Counted from the stretch's first letter, positions 24,128-37,396 are shown. The stretch: 64,000 nucleotides of DNA from Odiellus spinosus (GCA_963920705.1 OY987238.1:14378183-14442182), one strand, 5' to 3'. A program made the numbers and translations. The notes: generated from the sequence alone by a model not told the origin.

Positions 24128-24449
24128 ACCAAGAATTCATTCAGGTTCCATAAGAATATGGGAGGGCCGCGCTTCAATAACCATCCTCCCAAACTTTGTA
24201 GCGAAAGTTCGTCCGCTTCGAATCGATTTTTTCAAGTAAATCACTCCTGACATTATATTATTAACCCGCGCCACTAACGACCTTGACGTAATATTTTGGG
24301 TAATAAAAATGGAGCCGACCGAAAAAAGATCTAAGCGTACAAATGTGGCGAAAATTGCGGGCGAACTTTTGTTACAAAGTTTGAGAGGATGGTACCAGAG
24401 GCTAAAGCTATGCTCCCATATTCTTATGGAACCTGAATGGATTCTTGGT
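24128..24449 (+). mobile_element. Element K, inverted-repeat MITE
   Basis: Inverted ends of about 35 bp starting ACCAAGAATTCATTCAGG. Flanked by CAT on each side, so a 3-bp duplication is possible, as in PIF/Harbinger. A second copy begins at 63956. Confidence 0.75.
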
Positions 24450-25126
24450 CATACGTATATAAAAACAGTCTCGTGATTTTTTTCAATTTCTCGTGATTCA
24501 ATTAAGAATATAAATTTGACAAGGCTTAGCTCCAACTAAAAACCAAAATTAACTCATGTCATAGAATCTAAACTTTTCATATTCCCTTTAAAGTCACAAT
24601 AGCCACGAAAATAAAGGAAATATTTGATAGTTTTACGAAAAAAAAAACTATCCAATTTTATTTTATTTTCAATTTAAAATTGCTACCCACGTAAACCATT
24701 TTCATAGCGATTAATATGATGGTAAGAAAATAGACCCTTATAAGTTCATTCCATCCATTGTTTGCAACGAGTACAATAATAAGAAGGCTTAGTTTTATGA
24801 CGAAAGAATTAGCCTTTAACACGATGCAAATTATGGATGAGATATCTTTATAATTCCACGTTCTATTTCGTTCCAAAGGACCAAGATTAAGAATCTTAAA
24901 GAAACCGTTGATCTTGGCGGCGAATTTACAACATCAAATATCAAACGGTCACTTAAGGGCCGCGTAAAACCTATTATGATTATAATAACGCGTAATAGGA
25001 CCCCTGAGACTTTTCCTAAAAGATGTTGGATAAATTTGAATGGATTTTCAATTTATTTCAGGCCGTTTTAAAAAACTTTTTATATTCCAAGATTTCCAAG
25101 ACGCTTCTAAAACATAAAGGTAACAG

Positions 25127-25463
25127 CAGAAGCCGATGAAACCCTCCTTTGAAGTCTACTACTCTAATGTTCGATATAGCGCTCCTCTCTGTATGGGTAA
25201 AATTCACAATTTTACGAGTTAGAAGGGGTCCTACTTCATCCCCCCTGTCTACGGAAAATTGGAAATTCTCTCTCTCCACAAACGACGACGTTTTTTTGAC
25301 GAACTCCGAGGCTGCTAAAGATATTAGCTCGACGAACTACCGCTTCGAAAATATCTACCGTTAGGAGGCGTACGAATCGCGCTTTTTGAAACTAACCCAT
25401 ACAGAGAGGGGTAGACAAGACCAGGGAGTAATAGACTTCAAAGGAGGGTTTCATCGGCTTCTG
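25127..25463 (+). mobile_element. Family A MITE, copy 7
   Basis: Flanked by GTAACAG (25120-25126, 25464-25470). Diagnostic sites: TTAGAA and AAACTA, with CCAGGGAGTA. Both termini GCCGATG. Confidence 0.96.
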
Positions 25464-25510
25464 GTAACAGTGGTAATTTGTTAAAGGGAAACTATAAGCT
25501 AAACATTTAA

Positions 25511-25583
25511 AGGGAGTTTTTTCAGATTCAAATTCCCTGACTTTTCCATGTTTTCCCTGTTTCCCTGACCCGTTTCAACCCTG
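25511..25583 (+). mobile_element. Family F remnant
   Basis: Keeps TTCAGATTCAAATTCCCTGA and a decayed CGTTTCAACCCTG right end. The left terminus is gone. Confidence 0.55.
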
Positions 25584-26016
25584 AAGAATGTCCAATAAAT
25601 GAAATTCTGATTTCCATATTTGTCGAATATGAAGTTTTAAACAATAAAAGTAAATGAAGTAATTGAAAGAGAAGGTTTTCGCCCTCGAGGCTGATTTAAA
25701 TAAAAGTTGAGGCTGGAAAAATATTCCGCTTTATTAGCTTCGAAAGTTCTTAATTGGTTGGGCGTGAGTTCGAGTATTTAAACAACTTGTAACTCAATTA
25801 AGAAGGGAATCCGTAAGCCTGTAGGTTAATTAATTAACCGTAATACAATTATGCAAAAGAGAAGAGATAGCTTTAGAGAATTCTCCCTTAATAAGTCTAG
25901 TTCACCTTTTGATGCCGGAACATTTTTCAATCACTCAAAAATAGATTTCAGCTTCGAGCCATTTCTCGAAAAATATAAGAAATTAAAGTTCAAACGATAT
26001 GTACAATATAGAACTT

Positions 26017-27229
26017 GATCAAAAACTGATAGTAATTATAGTTTAATCAGAAACTGATAGTAATTATAGTTTAATCAGAAACTGATAGTAATTATAGTTT
26101 AATCAGAAACTGATAGTAATTATAGTTTAATCAGAAACTGATAGTAATTATAGTTTAATCAGAAACTAATAGTAATTATAGTTTAATCAGAAACTGATAG
26201 TAATTATAGTTTAATCAAAAACTGATAGTAATTATAGTTTAATCAAAAACTGATAGTAATTATAGTTTAATCAAAAACTGATAGTAATTATAGTTTAATC
26301 AAAAACTGATAGTAATTATAGTTTAATCAAAAACGGATAGTAATTATAGTTTAATCAGAAACGGATAGTAATTATAGTTTAATCAGAAACTGATAGTAAT
26401 TATAGTTTAATCAGAAACTAATAGTAATTATAGTTTAATCAGAAACTGATAGTAATTATAGTTTAATCAGAAACTGATAGTAATTATAGTTTAATCAGAA
26501 ACTGATAGTAATTATAGTTTAATCAGAAACTGATAGTAATTATAGTTTAATCAGAAACTGATAGTAATTATAGTTTAATCAGAAACTGATAGTAATTATA
26601 GTTTAATCAAAAACTGATAGTAATTATAGTTTAATCAGAAACTGATAGTAATTATAGTTTAATCAGAAACTGATAGTAATTATAGTTTAATCAGAAACTG
26701 ATAGTAATTATAGTTTAATCAGAAACTAATAGTAATTATAGTTTAATCAGAAACTAATAGTAATTATAGTTTAATCAGAAACTAATAGTAATTATAGTTT
26801 AATCAGAAACTAATAGTAATTATAGTTTAATCAGAAACTAATAGTAATTATAGTTTAATCAGAAACTAATAGTAATTATAGTTTAATCAGAAACTAATAG
26901 TAATTATAGTTTAATCAGAAACTAATAGTAATTATAGTTTAATCAAAAACTGATAGTAATTATAGTTTAATCAAAAACTGATAGTAATTATAGTTTAATC
27001 AAAAACTGATAGTAATTATAGTTTAATCAAAAACTGATAGTAATTATAGTTTAATCAGAAACTGATAGTAATTATAGTTTAATCAGAAACTGATAGTAAT
27101 TATAGTTTAATCAGAAACTGATAGTAATTATAGTTTAATCAGAAACTGATAGTAATTATAGTTTAATCAGAAACTGATAGTAATTATAGTTTAATCAGAA
27201 ACGGGTAGTAATTATAGTTTAATCAGAAT
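26017..27229. repeat. 1.2-kb tandem array, 28-bp unit, about 43 copies
   Basis: Unit GATAGTAATTATAGTTTAAT then CAGAAACT. Variants (CAAAAACT, ACTAATAG, ACGGATAG) are clustered in runs, showing local homogenisation. No spacer sequence separates the units. Confidence 0.97.
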
Positions 27230-27646
27230 GTAAGAGTAATTATCATAATTCAATATAAAATTAAGAATTAAACTTAATAATAATTGCCATTTAGAATATT
27301 TTGCGGTTTGAAATTATGGGAGGATATTTTATATTTGATCTACATCCACATTTGGACTTTAAATACCGAGTATATTTCCAAAAAATTGACGTTTCGTAAA
27401 AAATGATTAAGAGGCCTACGAGTAAGATTAAAAATTTTGAAAGGTCGGTGGAATATAGATTGGTAATTAGTTTTTTCGTAACGTAAACCATCAAAATTGG
27501 CCCTCGGGTGGATATTCTACTCTAACCTATACATATATTACCTACGTTTAAAATTGTAAGTGTCGGTTACCTAATAGTCTCCAAATTACGAAGGAATGAA
27601 ATTTGGGATGGACGCGAGCGATGTAATGATTCGTGGCACATTTTAA

Positions 27647-28267
27647 AGGGAAATGATAAGCAATCAGCGTATGATAAAAAAGAAATTAATATTAACTAAA
27701 GGGCACGTGTCAAACAAACTGACATAAAATTTGCTATTTCAAATTGTCTAATTTCAAACGTTGATAAAGCCTAATTTTCAAACGTCGATTAAGCCTAATT
27801 TTCAAACGTCGATTAAGCCTAATTTTCAAACGTCGATTAAGCCTAATTTTCAAACGTCGATTAAGCCTAATTTTCAAACGTCGATTAAGCCTAATTTTCA
27901 AACGTGGATTAAGCCTAATTTTCAAACGTGGATTAAGCCTAATTTCAAACGTGGATTAAGCCTAATTTCAAACGTCGATTAAGCCTAATTTCAAACGTCG
28001 ATTAAGCCTAATTTCAAACGTCGATTAAGCCTAATTTCAAACGTCGATTAAGCCTAATTTCAAACGTCGATTAAGCCTAACTTCAAACGTCGATTAAGCC
28101 TAACTTCAAACGTCGATTAAGCCTAACTTCAAACGTCGATTAATCCCAATTTCTAGCATCGATTAAGCCCAAAAATGTGATTGGGTGATAAATATATTAC
28201 AGCATCACTTGAAATAATTAATCAGCTTCTGATAATATGATAGTTGAATTAATCTCATAGTTTCCCT
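27647..28267 (+). mobile_element. TTAA-flanked element carrying a tandem array
   Basis: TTAA on both sides; ends AGGGAAATGATAAG and CTCATAGTTTCCCT. Two thirds of its length is the 23/24-bp array. The same end type (AGGGAAACTATAAG) follows a TTAA near 25480. Confidence 0.65.
27749..28170. repeat. Tandem array, 23/24-bp unit, about 18 copies
   Basis: Unit GATTAAGCCTAATTTTCAAA then CGTC, shortening to 23 bp (AATTTCAAA), then shifting to AACTTCAAA at the right end, the form that fills the array at 35943. Confidence 0.95.
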
Positions 28268-28716
28268 TTAAATTACTAGAAATATATCTTGGGTTAGGTG
28301 GGAGGAAAAGAGATTAAGAGAGAGCGTGGTACGTGATAAACTTCATTAGGACCGGTTAAAAATATAGTCACAATCGTTTTGAGTGTTCAATATAAATCTA
28401 GCCTCGTCTACCCTACTTAATAAACTAATTACGTACAGAAAATATAATTAAATATAGCAAGAAGCTTTACGTATTCAGTAAATCCGTATTAGGACGGACT
28501 TCTAAGATGGTCGAGGTAAAATAATATCACCAAAACTGCGTAGGTAAATATGCAAAGTAAATTTTTGGGTTTTTTTCCCACGGTACCGAATAATTTCCCG
28601 CCAATTTAATTATTTTAATAGTAGCTTTAATAAGCGCCAATGGTGGACCCAGATTTTGCACGTGCCAAGAAACCATAGAGCTAATTGGAAATACTCTTAT
28701 CTATTTATATCTACAC

Positions 28717-29054
28717 CAGAAGCCGATGAAACCCTCCTTTGAAGTCTATTACTCTAATGTTCCATATAGCGCTCCTCTCTGTATGGGTAAAATTCACAAT
28801 TTTACGAGTTAGAAGGGGTCCTACTTCATCCCCACCTGTCTACGGATAATTGGAAATTCTCTCTCTCCACAAACGACGACGTTTTTTTGACGAACTCCGA
28901 GGCTGCTAGAGATATTCGCTCGACTAACTCCCGCACCGAAAATATCTACCGTTAGGAGGCGTACGAATCGCTCTTTTTGAAACTAACCCATACAGAGAGG
29001 GGTAGACAAGACCAGGGAGTAATAGACTTCAAAGGAGGGTTTCATCGGCTTCTG
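28717..29054 (+). mobile_element. Family A MITE, copy 8, no TSD
   Basis: Complete termini of GCCGATG type. Diagnostic sites: TTAGAA and AAACTA. Flanks TCTACAC and ATTTAAT do not match, unlike all other A copies here. Confidence 0.93.
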
Positions 29055-29857
29055 ATTTAATGGAAGATGTATAGACACGAAATTAATGTCTGTCTGTAAA
29101 CTTGGGATTCCTGTAATCTAGGACTATTAATTTAGAAATCATGTTTTTAATAACTTGTTACGGAAAAACTAAAGCTCGCAAAAATAAATGGATTTCGCTA
29201 ATGACATAAATAATTCTTGGCCCCAAAAAAAATCTTCAGGGCCCTTGATTTTACGTGAATTTCAACGGACAATATTAATATTAAAAATATTTCAGGCGTT
29301 TTATTAGCCCTTTAAATCGCTGCCCACGAGCCTGATTCTACGAAAGCTAGCATTTAATTCTAACCCGATGCGAAACTACCAAAATATTAATCGAAAAAAA
29401 GGCTTAATATTCAAGTTTTTTTCTTTGGTTTACTAAAATCAGATTATCCCTGGAACACGCCGCACCCTAACTCCAAAAAAAAAAAAACAGATAAGCTTAA
29501 TACCCCAAGTAGTTAATTGACTAGGATTAGTCTTCGGATCGTACATTGACATAACGACTAAATCATTTATCAATTTTAATGGGCGGGGCGACGCCTAGGA
29601 GATAAGAAAGTATTAAAAACTGAGAGTGGATATTTTCAAAATCTACGATTAAATAAATTAAAAATTAATTATTTTCGCTGGGCTGTTAATTTAAAGACAT
29701 ACGCTGTCATTATTTTTGAAAGGTTTATGGATTTTAAAAGCGCATAAACAAAATTTATACCTTTGGTTTGAATTAGGATTAATTAAATTATATAAATCTC
29801 GGGGTATGTACGTCTGTCTGTCCGTATGGGAACGCAAAAAATCTATAACCTAGATGA
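29055..29857. other. Unassigned stretch between A copies 8 and 9
   Basis: No frames, repeats or element ends recognised in this 800 bp. The 28272-28709 stretch before copy 8 is similar. Confidence 0.55.
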
Positions 29858-29864
29858 CCTATGA

Positions 29865-30202
29865 CAGAAGCCGATGAAACCCTCCTTTGAAGTCTACTAC
29901 TCCAATGTTCCATATAGCGCTCCTCTCTGTATGGGTAAAATTCACAATTTTACGAGTTAGAAGGGGTCCTACTTCATAACCCCCTGTCTACGGAAAATTG
30001 GAAATTCTCTCTCTCCACAAACGACGACGTTTTTTGGAAGAACTCCGAGGCTGCTAGAGATATTCGCTCGACGAACTCCCGCTCCGAAAATATCTACCGT
30101 TAGGAGGCGTACGAATCGCGCCTTTTGAGAATAACCCATACAGAGAGGGGTAGACAAGACCCGGGAGTAATAGACTTCTAAGGAGGGTTTCATCGGCTTC
30201 TG
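29865..30202 (+). mobile_element. Family A MITE, copy 9
   Basis: Flanked by CCTATGA (29858-29864, 30203-30209). Diagnostic sites: TTAGAA and AGAATA. Only 810 bp from copy 8, same orientation. Confidence 0.96.
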
Positions 30203-30800
30203 CCTATGATAATATTAATTTTTGGAGCCAAAGATTTTCCACTCATATCACGTGACAAAATGGCGCGAGTGTTACCCAAATTCTATGTCTATTCTAATTT
30301 TAAATCAACTACAGCGTGACTTTAAACTGGCTATATTGTTATCTTAGGGTAAATTTCAGTTTCAATAAAACAGAATGTCATTGAATCTAAATATTACTAG
30401 AGATTAATTCCGCAACTACTTTCAAAATTCATATCACGTCTACGTTTAGGGTTGAAACCAAATGGTTGAAATAACACGTACGAAGTAAAACAAAAATCTG
30501 ATTCGCCATTCCGACCACAATTTGTGTGGGACAGGTTTACAGGGGGATATCGAAATAATTACAATGACAAGACTTCGGCGGAGGCCTGTCAATCTTTTGA
30601 CACGAGCTAAGGGGATCATTCCGACGAATTTCAATCGTGTTTCGGAGTTTTCGAGATTAGAATCGACGACCATTTCTGAATTCCAGAACTCTTGATAGCT
30701 CTGTAATTACGAATTTTCCCAAAAAACCCACCCTCTTTCCATCACATAATTCAGGATGTCCGTGTCATTTCTTCAAACGAAAAATATCACTGCTCCCCAA

Positions 30801-31082
30801 CAAGGAGGATTAGACAAGGAGAAGAAATGTGGGGACGGCGCGGTTCCTACTGCGTCGGCCTAAACTCCCACTCTGGGAGAACGGGGGTAGAGACGTTTCG
30901 TGGTAAAATGTTATCGCGTGGGTAAAACGAATCCTTTATGAGACGCGCTAGCTAGCGACCACGTGACAACAGTTTACCTCGAGAATTTCCTATCCCCCCC
31001 TTTCCACCCGAGTGGGAGGTTGGCTCTTCTCTCTCTAACTCAACGCAGCCCCACATTTCCTCTCCTTGTCTAATCCTCCTTG
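30801..31082 (-). mobile_element. Family I element, copy 2 (7-bp TSD)
   Basis: Ends CAAGGAGGATTAGACAAGG and inverse; flanked by TCCCCAA (30794-30800, 31083-31089). Keeps one CACGTG and GCTAGCTAGC. Confidence 0.93.
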
Positions 31083-33485
31083 TCCCCAAATACCCAAATA
31101 CCCAATCAAAAGATTGCGTGTTTGCCATGATTTGAGATGTTATTAGTTTTGAATTTTTATCAGCCTTAATATTTTAAACTGGTCGTTAATCAGTCTCACA
31201 CTTAAACTGATACCAATAGTTACCAAAAACCCTTAATTTTTGTTGTTTACGATTAACTATTCTAATTAAAACCATACCTTAGAACCACTGGTTTGAAATT
31301 CGAATAAAATTAGGTTGCAAAAAACTTTTAAAATTACTCACCATAACATTTTAAGCCTCGCGTATCTTGTAACAATCCATTGCCTTCAAAAATGAGTTCG
31401 GCAGGTTTTAGGATTCATTTCATTATTTAGAACTTCACTCGCGATTCCAAAAGTATCTTGATTATCGGCACAATATTTCACTAGGTGGTGGTTTAAATAT
31501 TAATAAAGATACCGGCAATATTAATCCATTCGTTGGCGTTAAATCACTGTCGCTAGATCGCGCGGGAACATCGACTCAAGTTAGGCCTAGGCCTAAATTT
31601 CACGAACAATGGGTTCTCCGATATTTCACGACTTCCAATTTCACTCGTAATTCCAAAATGATCTTTAATATCGGCACGAAATTTCACACGAAGATAGTTC
31701 AATTCTTTACGTAGCTTCCAGTAACTTTGATTCATTCCAAGACTCGATATTTTTTCTGAAAGATTAATTTTAAATCTTAGTAAACGTTTAAGCGTACATT
31801 AGCCGTTTGGCAAGCGCGAAGAGCCTCCCGAGCAGACGATCGCGAGAGGTCACTAGGTTACGACATGGAGTAATATTTAGAGGATCGGAAACCATTTTTT
31901 GGTTTACATGTATGATAAAATAATATATAAATAATATAAAATTATTTTAAATGTAGAAACAATAATTTTAGATGAAAATATGATTAAAAATTAAACCTTG
32001 AAAATTTGTGGGAAATTCTAAATATATAGGATTTATTTTTCCTTACCACGTTTTTTTTGTGGTTTTGATAAGTTTGGGTTAATTATTTCAAGTTTTGAGC
32101 AATTCTTGAAGTTATTTTATTTAAATTGTAATGTCGCCCCATAATAAATGGGATGCAAGCTACGTTTTTTGCCCCAAAAATCGCGGCAACAGCTCAAGAG
32201 GTCATCTAAGCGGAAAATTCGTTTTCTTCCGTATCCACATCGATCAAGGAACTCGCCCAGGGTAGGATTTCGCGACGCCTGCACTTTTACGACAAATATC
32301 GAAGCTTCTAATTAGTTTTAGAGTGAATTAAAAGGAGTTGGGCTCCACCATAAACGAGTTCCTTCTGAGAAAGGCTTTCAGTTGACTTAGTTTAATTCTA
32401 TTATACATGGCCTGATCTGTAACAAAAATTCGTCTGCTAAGATGACCTCTCTAGAGCTATTGCTCTCCCAATTGAAGTTCAAAAATCATCTCCAATACTG
32501 CGAGGCAATTCTTATTTAATACTTAAACATTATCGTTGGAAGGAAACCTTCCGAGTTTGAAATAACGAGCAAATAATAAGGCAATCAACTATTTTTACAT
32601 TATGAGTATCTCTATTCCGTATAGAGGGCGTTCGAGCGAGATAATTTATCATATAGCGAACTACTTATCTCTAGCGGGTTTAACATTGAATATTAATCCG
32701 CCTAAGCCTTTGCTATTACGTTAACTTATAATGATTCGTGAACTCTAATAGCATAATGCATGACCTCTTTCTGAAAACTCGTAAACTTTGCATCGTACGG
32801 TTAGACGAACTTAGAAATATTTTAAAATTACATTATTACACAGTTCGCGAGTGGTTTAAAACTTTAACTAAAGACCAACCAAGGCCGGGTATGGAATTTT
32901 GGTGTAGTTAAAAATTAACCAATCAGATTATCTCAGAGAAACAACAAAAACTGACAATCATAAGCGTCATCTAGTGGCAAATATTGCGGGCTATTTTGTA
33001 ACTAACAAAACAACGTCTTTGTCTCCCGAGTCTTAGTACGTAGCCAAGGCTTAGCGAAAGTTAAACTCGAGTCAAAGGGAAATGGGAATGAAAACTTGTA
33101 GAATCTCGAGGGGCAAATCATAGATAGGATTCCAAATTACTCGTGGCTAGTGGGAACTGCGGGGAAGAGTTTACACGACGTTAACTATACCGGATTGAAT
33201 TTAATCATTACATACCCGAGACCCGGCCACTAGAGGCGCGCGTTACGCCGAGATAATCTAAGCTAGTTGTATCCCATTGGACGCCACATAAATTTATTTT
33301 ATGGGCTCCTTGGGCTCATTCCATTTGCAACTATCCTCTTAGGGAGATAAAGCTTTAATATTAAGTAACCTCTTCCAATACAAATAAAATTCTTACTGGC
33401 ACTGGGATCGTTAAAGACACCCGATTTGTTTCCGGAAATGACGCGTCTTATAGATTTCTCGGGATTTATTTTTAGGCTTACTTTA
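31083..33485. other. Longest unique stretch, no gene recognised
   Basis: About 2.4 kb without a known element end. It holds a weak direct repeat pair and scattered short frames (60 codons or less). It may be regulatory or intronic, but there is no direct sign. Confidence 0.5.
31433..31688. repeat. Short direct repeat pair
   Basis: TTCACTCGCGATTCC with ATCGGCACAATATTTCAC (31434-31481) recurs as TTCACTCGTAATTCC with ATCGGCACGAAATTTCAC (31640-31688). Flanks do not match further. Confidence 0.55.
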
Positions 33486-33489
33486 TTAA

Positions 33490-33752
33490 AGGGAAACTAA
33501 ACCAAATCTTTAGTTTAAAAATGTATTTCTCGCTTAATATTTGTTTCTAATTTAAGTTTTAAAAAAGATCCAAAAGTTTAATCGAGCTTTTGAAGGTCTT
33601 AACGGTGATTGGTCATCAAATAGCTTAGGCCTAATTTCGGAATGTTTTTATTGATTTTCAGGAGTAAATATTGAAATTTTAAAGGACATGTTCTAAATAA
33701 ATAAAGAAGAATTATTAATAATAAATTTTTCAAAACGCGTTTCATATTCCCT
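33490..33752 (+). mobile_element. TTAA-type MITE, probable
   Basis: Starts AGGGAAACTAAACC after TTAA and ends CGTTTCATATTCCCT before TGAA. The right end resembles that of element M. Confidence 0.5.
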
Positions 33753-34501
33753 TGAAGTTTTATCCTTAATATTGGTTGAGGCGGAATAATACATAATGTT
33801 TAAAGTAGTTCAATATATTTACTATTGACTGGAACAAGCGATTGGGACATCTGTTTTAAACAGAAGCCGAGTTAATCCATTTAGTCCATGATCGGTCATC
33901 GATTAGGGCTTTCGAACTCTCTCAGATATCCTTAATGGTATAAATTTGGGCCGCGAAGAAGACGGTGCGAATGCCCTTTTGTTTTCAATCTTTCAAAGTG
34001 ACGCCTTTATCTTTTTTTGGGGTCGAAATTGCCCGTCTGTTTCTGGCACCAAAAATATATGGCTTCGAACTATCTGCCCCTTTATGACTAACACAGGCCT
34101 CTTGCCGCTCACCTCTCGGTGACAGGATGGATGGACCATCACCTTATCTCATCAATTTATTTGATATAAATTAATGCTTAAAAATCATTATTCTATCGGT
34201 GTTAATTAAAGTCAGGGTGTCAAGGAGTTTCATGATCTCAAAATGGAAATAGGGTAGCGTCACTTTAGGCCTAATCTTCAATCTCTAGTTGCGTGGAAAT
34301 AATTCTAAATTTATATTTTTATATGACATACGAAGTTGACAGTCAGTAATCACATTTTTCAAGTACCCGCTTTACATTATTATAATTTAGCCTTTAAAAA
34401 AGTTGTAGCCACCGTGGTAGGGCCAAACATCTTTAATAAAATGACTAGGGATACCTAGTTAATAACACGCTTGCTTCACGTAAAAACTCATAACTATTTA
34501 A

Positions 34502-34766
34502 AGGGAGAATCCAACAGTAAAAACGAAATTACAAAGGAATATTAAACTAAAATTAAATTTAAAAACTTGCCTTCAAAATAGGCTTAGCAGGATTCACGGA
34601 GATCCTGCGTATAAGAGCCATTGATCGATTTTATTGATCGCTAATCTTTATACAGGGAGTTCACGTGATCTCCATGAAGCTAAGCCTATTTTGATGATAA
34701 GTTTTAAATTATTTAACAATTGGATTAGGCCTATTTAAACCAAAGTTGTTAGGTTACATTCTCCCT
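34502..34766 (+). mobile_element. Family D-like element, short diverged copy
   Basis: TTAA on both sides. Ends AGGGAGAATCCAACAG and TTAGGTTACATTCTCCCT. Keeps the GGCTTAGCAGGATTCACGGA block but is about 150 bp shorter than the copies at 8231 and 18010. Confidence 0.8.
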
Positions 34767-35261
34767 TTAAGCAATTGATTGAAAAGAACTTGTTTATCGA
34801 AGTTTATCGAAGTCCTTTAAACTAGGTCTGGTTTGTCAGTAGCGCAAACTTCTTTATAATAATATATATTTAGGTCTAGATAAGACTGCCGGTCGCATTC
34901 TTGTAGCTAAAGGTGTGGGTTCGATGTTTGCTCTGGACGCCTTTGAAACTATATCGTCAAATTCCTATCATTTTCGCTTCAAATCGACGACGAAGCTCGG
35001 ACTCGCGGTTTTCAATAATTATTATTATCATCCCTATATTATTTGATGTGGCTCCATCGCGTCGTGTGTCAGTCAATTCTTATAGTTAGGGAAACATTTT
35101 AACAAGACGCTATAGACATCTCTAGTCCTAGGCATAATTATCTCGCTGCCTCGCTGCGTAACGATGTCTGTCTGTTTGTCGGACAGTAACGCTAGGTATC
35201 ACGAGGGTTTTACGAAACCAAGGGTACAGGGGCGTCTTTTAATTAGAGGTTCAACTTTAGG

Positions 35262-35487
35262 CTCTATTAATAGCGAAATCACGTGACCATATTGATGACG
35301 TAAATTTGCGGGGAATTTTTACTTAAAAATTCCGAAAATGGTGATTATAAAAAATGTATTTTTAGTGTCGCTGTAATTTTGTTCTATGACACATGTATAT
35401 ATATTTTGAATCGTTTTTTAACGATCAACCCGAAAATATGACTCATTTTTCATTTGGAGTTCGTGAAAGAACCGTGACAGTATCACT
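35262..35487 (+). mobile_element. Family E copy, right half
   Basis: From CTCTATTAATAG through TCACGTGACC, GATGACGTAA and the conserved core to GTGACAGTATCACT, followed by TTAA. Confidence 0.8.
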
Positions 35488-35942
35488 TTAAATATTTCCT
35501 TTTAAATTTCCAGGAGATACACCGCGCGGGTTTTTATCCCTATGATATCAGAGTGGGTTTAGGTATCAAATATCATTTTTGGCCGCGTTCCTAATTGAGG
35601 GGGTAATGGAGCATCGCCCGTCTTGGCAAACTAAATCAACGGCCTGTTAGCTCGGCTTCAATCAAATCTCATAATCTTAAAGGCACGCGGAGCTAAGCCA
35701 GATATTTCTCCAAGTTTTTACTACCGCGCGGCGGCAAATTATAAATTACGCCATCAGACTTACGATACTTTTCATTATTAATTACTTTAGAGTTTAACCA
35801 CCAATGTATATTTAAAGGAAGGCTAACTGGAAATTTTACTAGCGTTTGAAATTTTTCCTTGGTTTTTTTAAATATAATATTTGCGCTAAGCCTAGTTTGA
35901 AATTGTAGAAATTGAAAAACCGCGCGAGCAAAAACATACGGA

Positions 35943-36235
35943 ATTAAGCCTAACTTCAACCTTCGATTAAGCCTACATTCTAACGTCGATAAGCCTAACT
36001 TCAAACGTCGATAAGCCTAACTTCAAACGTCGATTAAGCCTAACTTCAAACGTCGATTAAGCCTAACTTCAAACGTCGATTAAGCCTAACTTCAAACGTC
36101 GATTAAGCCTAACTTCAAACGTCGATTAAGCCTAACTTCAAACGTCGATTAAGCCTAACTTCAAACGTCGATTAAGCCTAACTTCAAACGTCGATTAAGC
36201 CTAACTTCAAACGTCGATTAAGCCTAACTTCAAAC
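35943..36235. repeat. Tandem array, 23-bp unit, about 12 copies
   Basis: Unit GATTAAGCCTAACTTCAAAC then GTC, nearly uniform from 36010 on. Same repeat family as 27749-28170, about 8 kb away, same orientation. Confidence 0.95.
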
Positions 36236-36795
36236 ACAAGTTGGAATTTAAAAAATGATCCGATGACCACAATAATCGAACCTCCAGGCATTTTATTTTG
36301 AAAATGATCTTTCCCATGCAGTGCCTGATTGCTATTGGAGTCATTTTTAACATCATATCTACTTTTTGGATCTTTTCAATCGAGATATTTAATGATAGGA
36401 AGGAAGCTGCGGTGAGGGTTGTTCTAGAGAATTTCAGAGCTAGGGGCTGAAATTTATTTTTATTTTATCCGGTGACGAAGAAGCTCCCACTCTTACACGG
36501 TCTCGATAACCGCTAATTACAGAACGAACGCCGCGATTAAAATCGGGATGATGGACTGTAGATTTCACGCTCTGCCCACGATAAGGTTTTCTTATAGATT
36601 CTATATAACCAATCGGAATTAGCAAAGCTAGGCATTAACCAATCGCTAACGAACGCGGAACGTTTCTCCAAGATACTGGCTGGTTTTATTTTACGTTAAG
36701 ATTGAGAGAGGCACCATATCGGGGCCCAAAATAGAGAAGACCGGCTATTGACGGATCCAGATAGGCCATTCCATAAATGCCTAAATGGTAATTCC

Positions 36796-37050
36796 GAATC
36801 TCCCCCTTTATCTGACCCCAAATCGAACAATTTTGGTTAAAGAGAGGTTGAAATAGATATTTAATTTATTTTTAATCAATTTCCGATATTTTTGAAACTT
36901 GAATGATTTTGATGTTAAATTTGGTAATTTACTAATGACGTCATACGATTGGATCCAGAATACCCCTTTAACTGACCCCAAAATCGAACAATTTTGGATT
37001 TAAATAGAGATTGAAATAGAAATTAATCTTATTTTTAATTAATTTTCGCT
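36796..37050. repeat. Diverged 160-bp direct duplication
   Basis: CTGACCCCAAATCGAACAAT at 36812 recurs as CTGACCCCAAAATCGAACA at 36972, followed in both by a similar GTTGAAATAGA / ATTGAAATAGA stretch. No gene spans it. Confidence 0.7.
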
Positions 37051-37396
37051 TAAACTAATATAATAACTATTTTTTCAAAGACGAGGACAGTAAAGATTAC
37101 CCCTCTCATGCAAGCCCTGGAATTTGCTTAGCCCTTAAGATTTTTTTTAGGGGTTAGGTCTTCGATCTGTCAAGAGTTTATACCCCAGAGACGCCCTCAT
37201 TCTTTGTCGTTTATAAGAACTGTCGATAATTCGTCTAGTCTTCAAAAGCGTCTGCTATCGAATTGGGACGACATAAGAATCCCTCTGCCAAAAAAAAATG
37301 GAAGCTAAGAGGCGTGGCCTTTTTTTGATCCAAACGCGCACTCCTTCAATCTTAGATCAAACGTATTTCCTACAGTGACGCTATTCGTTACATTAA

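Noticed and set aside
26017-27229. CRISPR-like regular repeat
   Set aside because: Units are directly contiguous with no spacers, and the DNA is eukaryotic.
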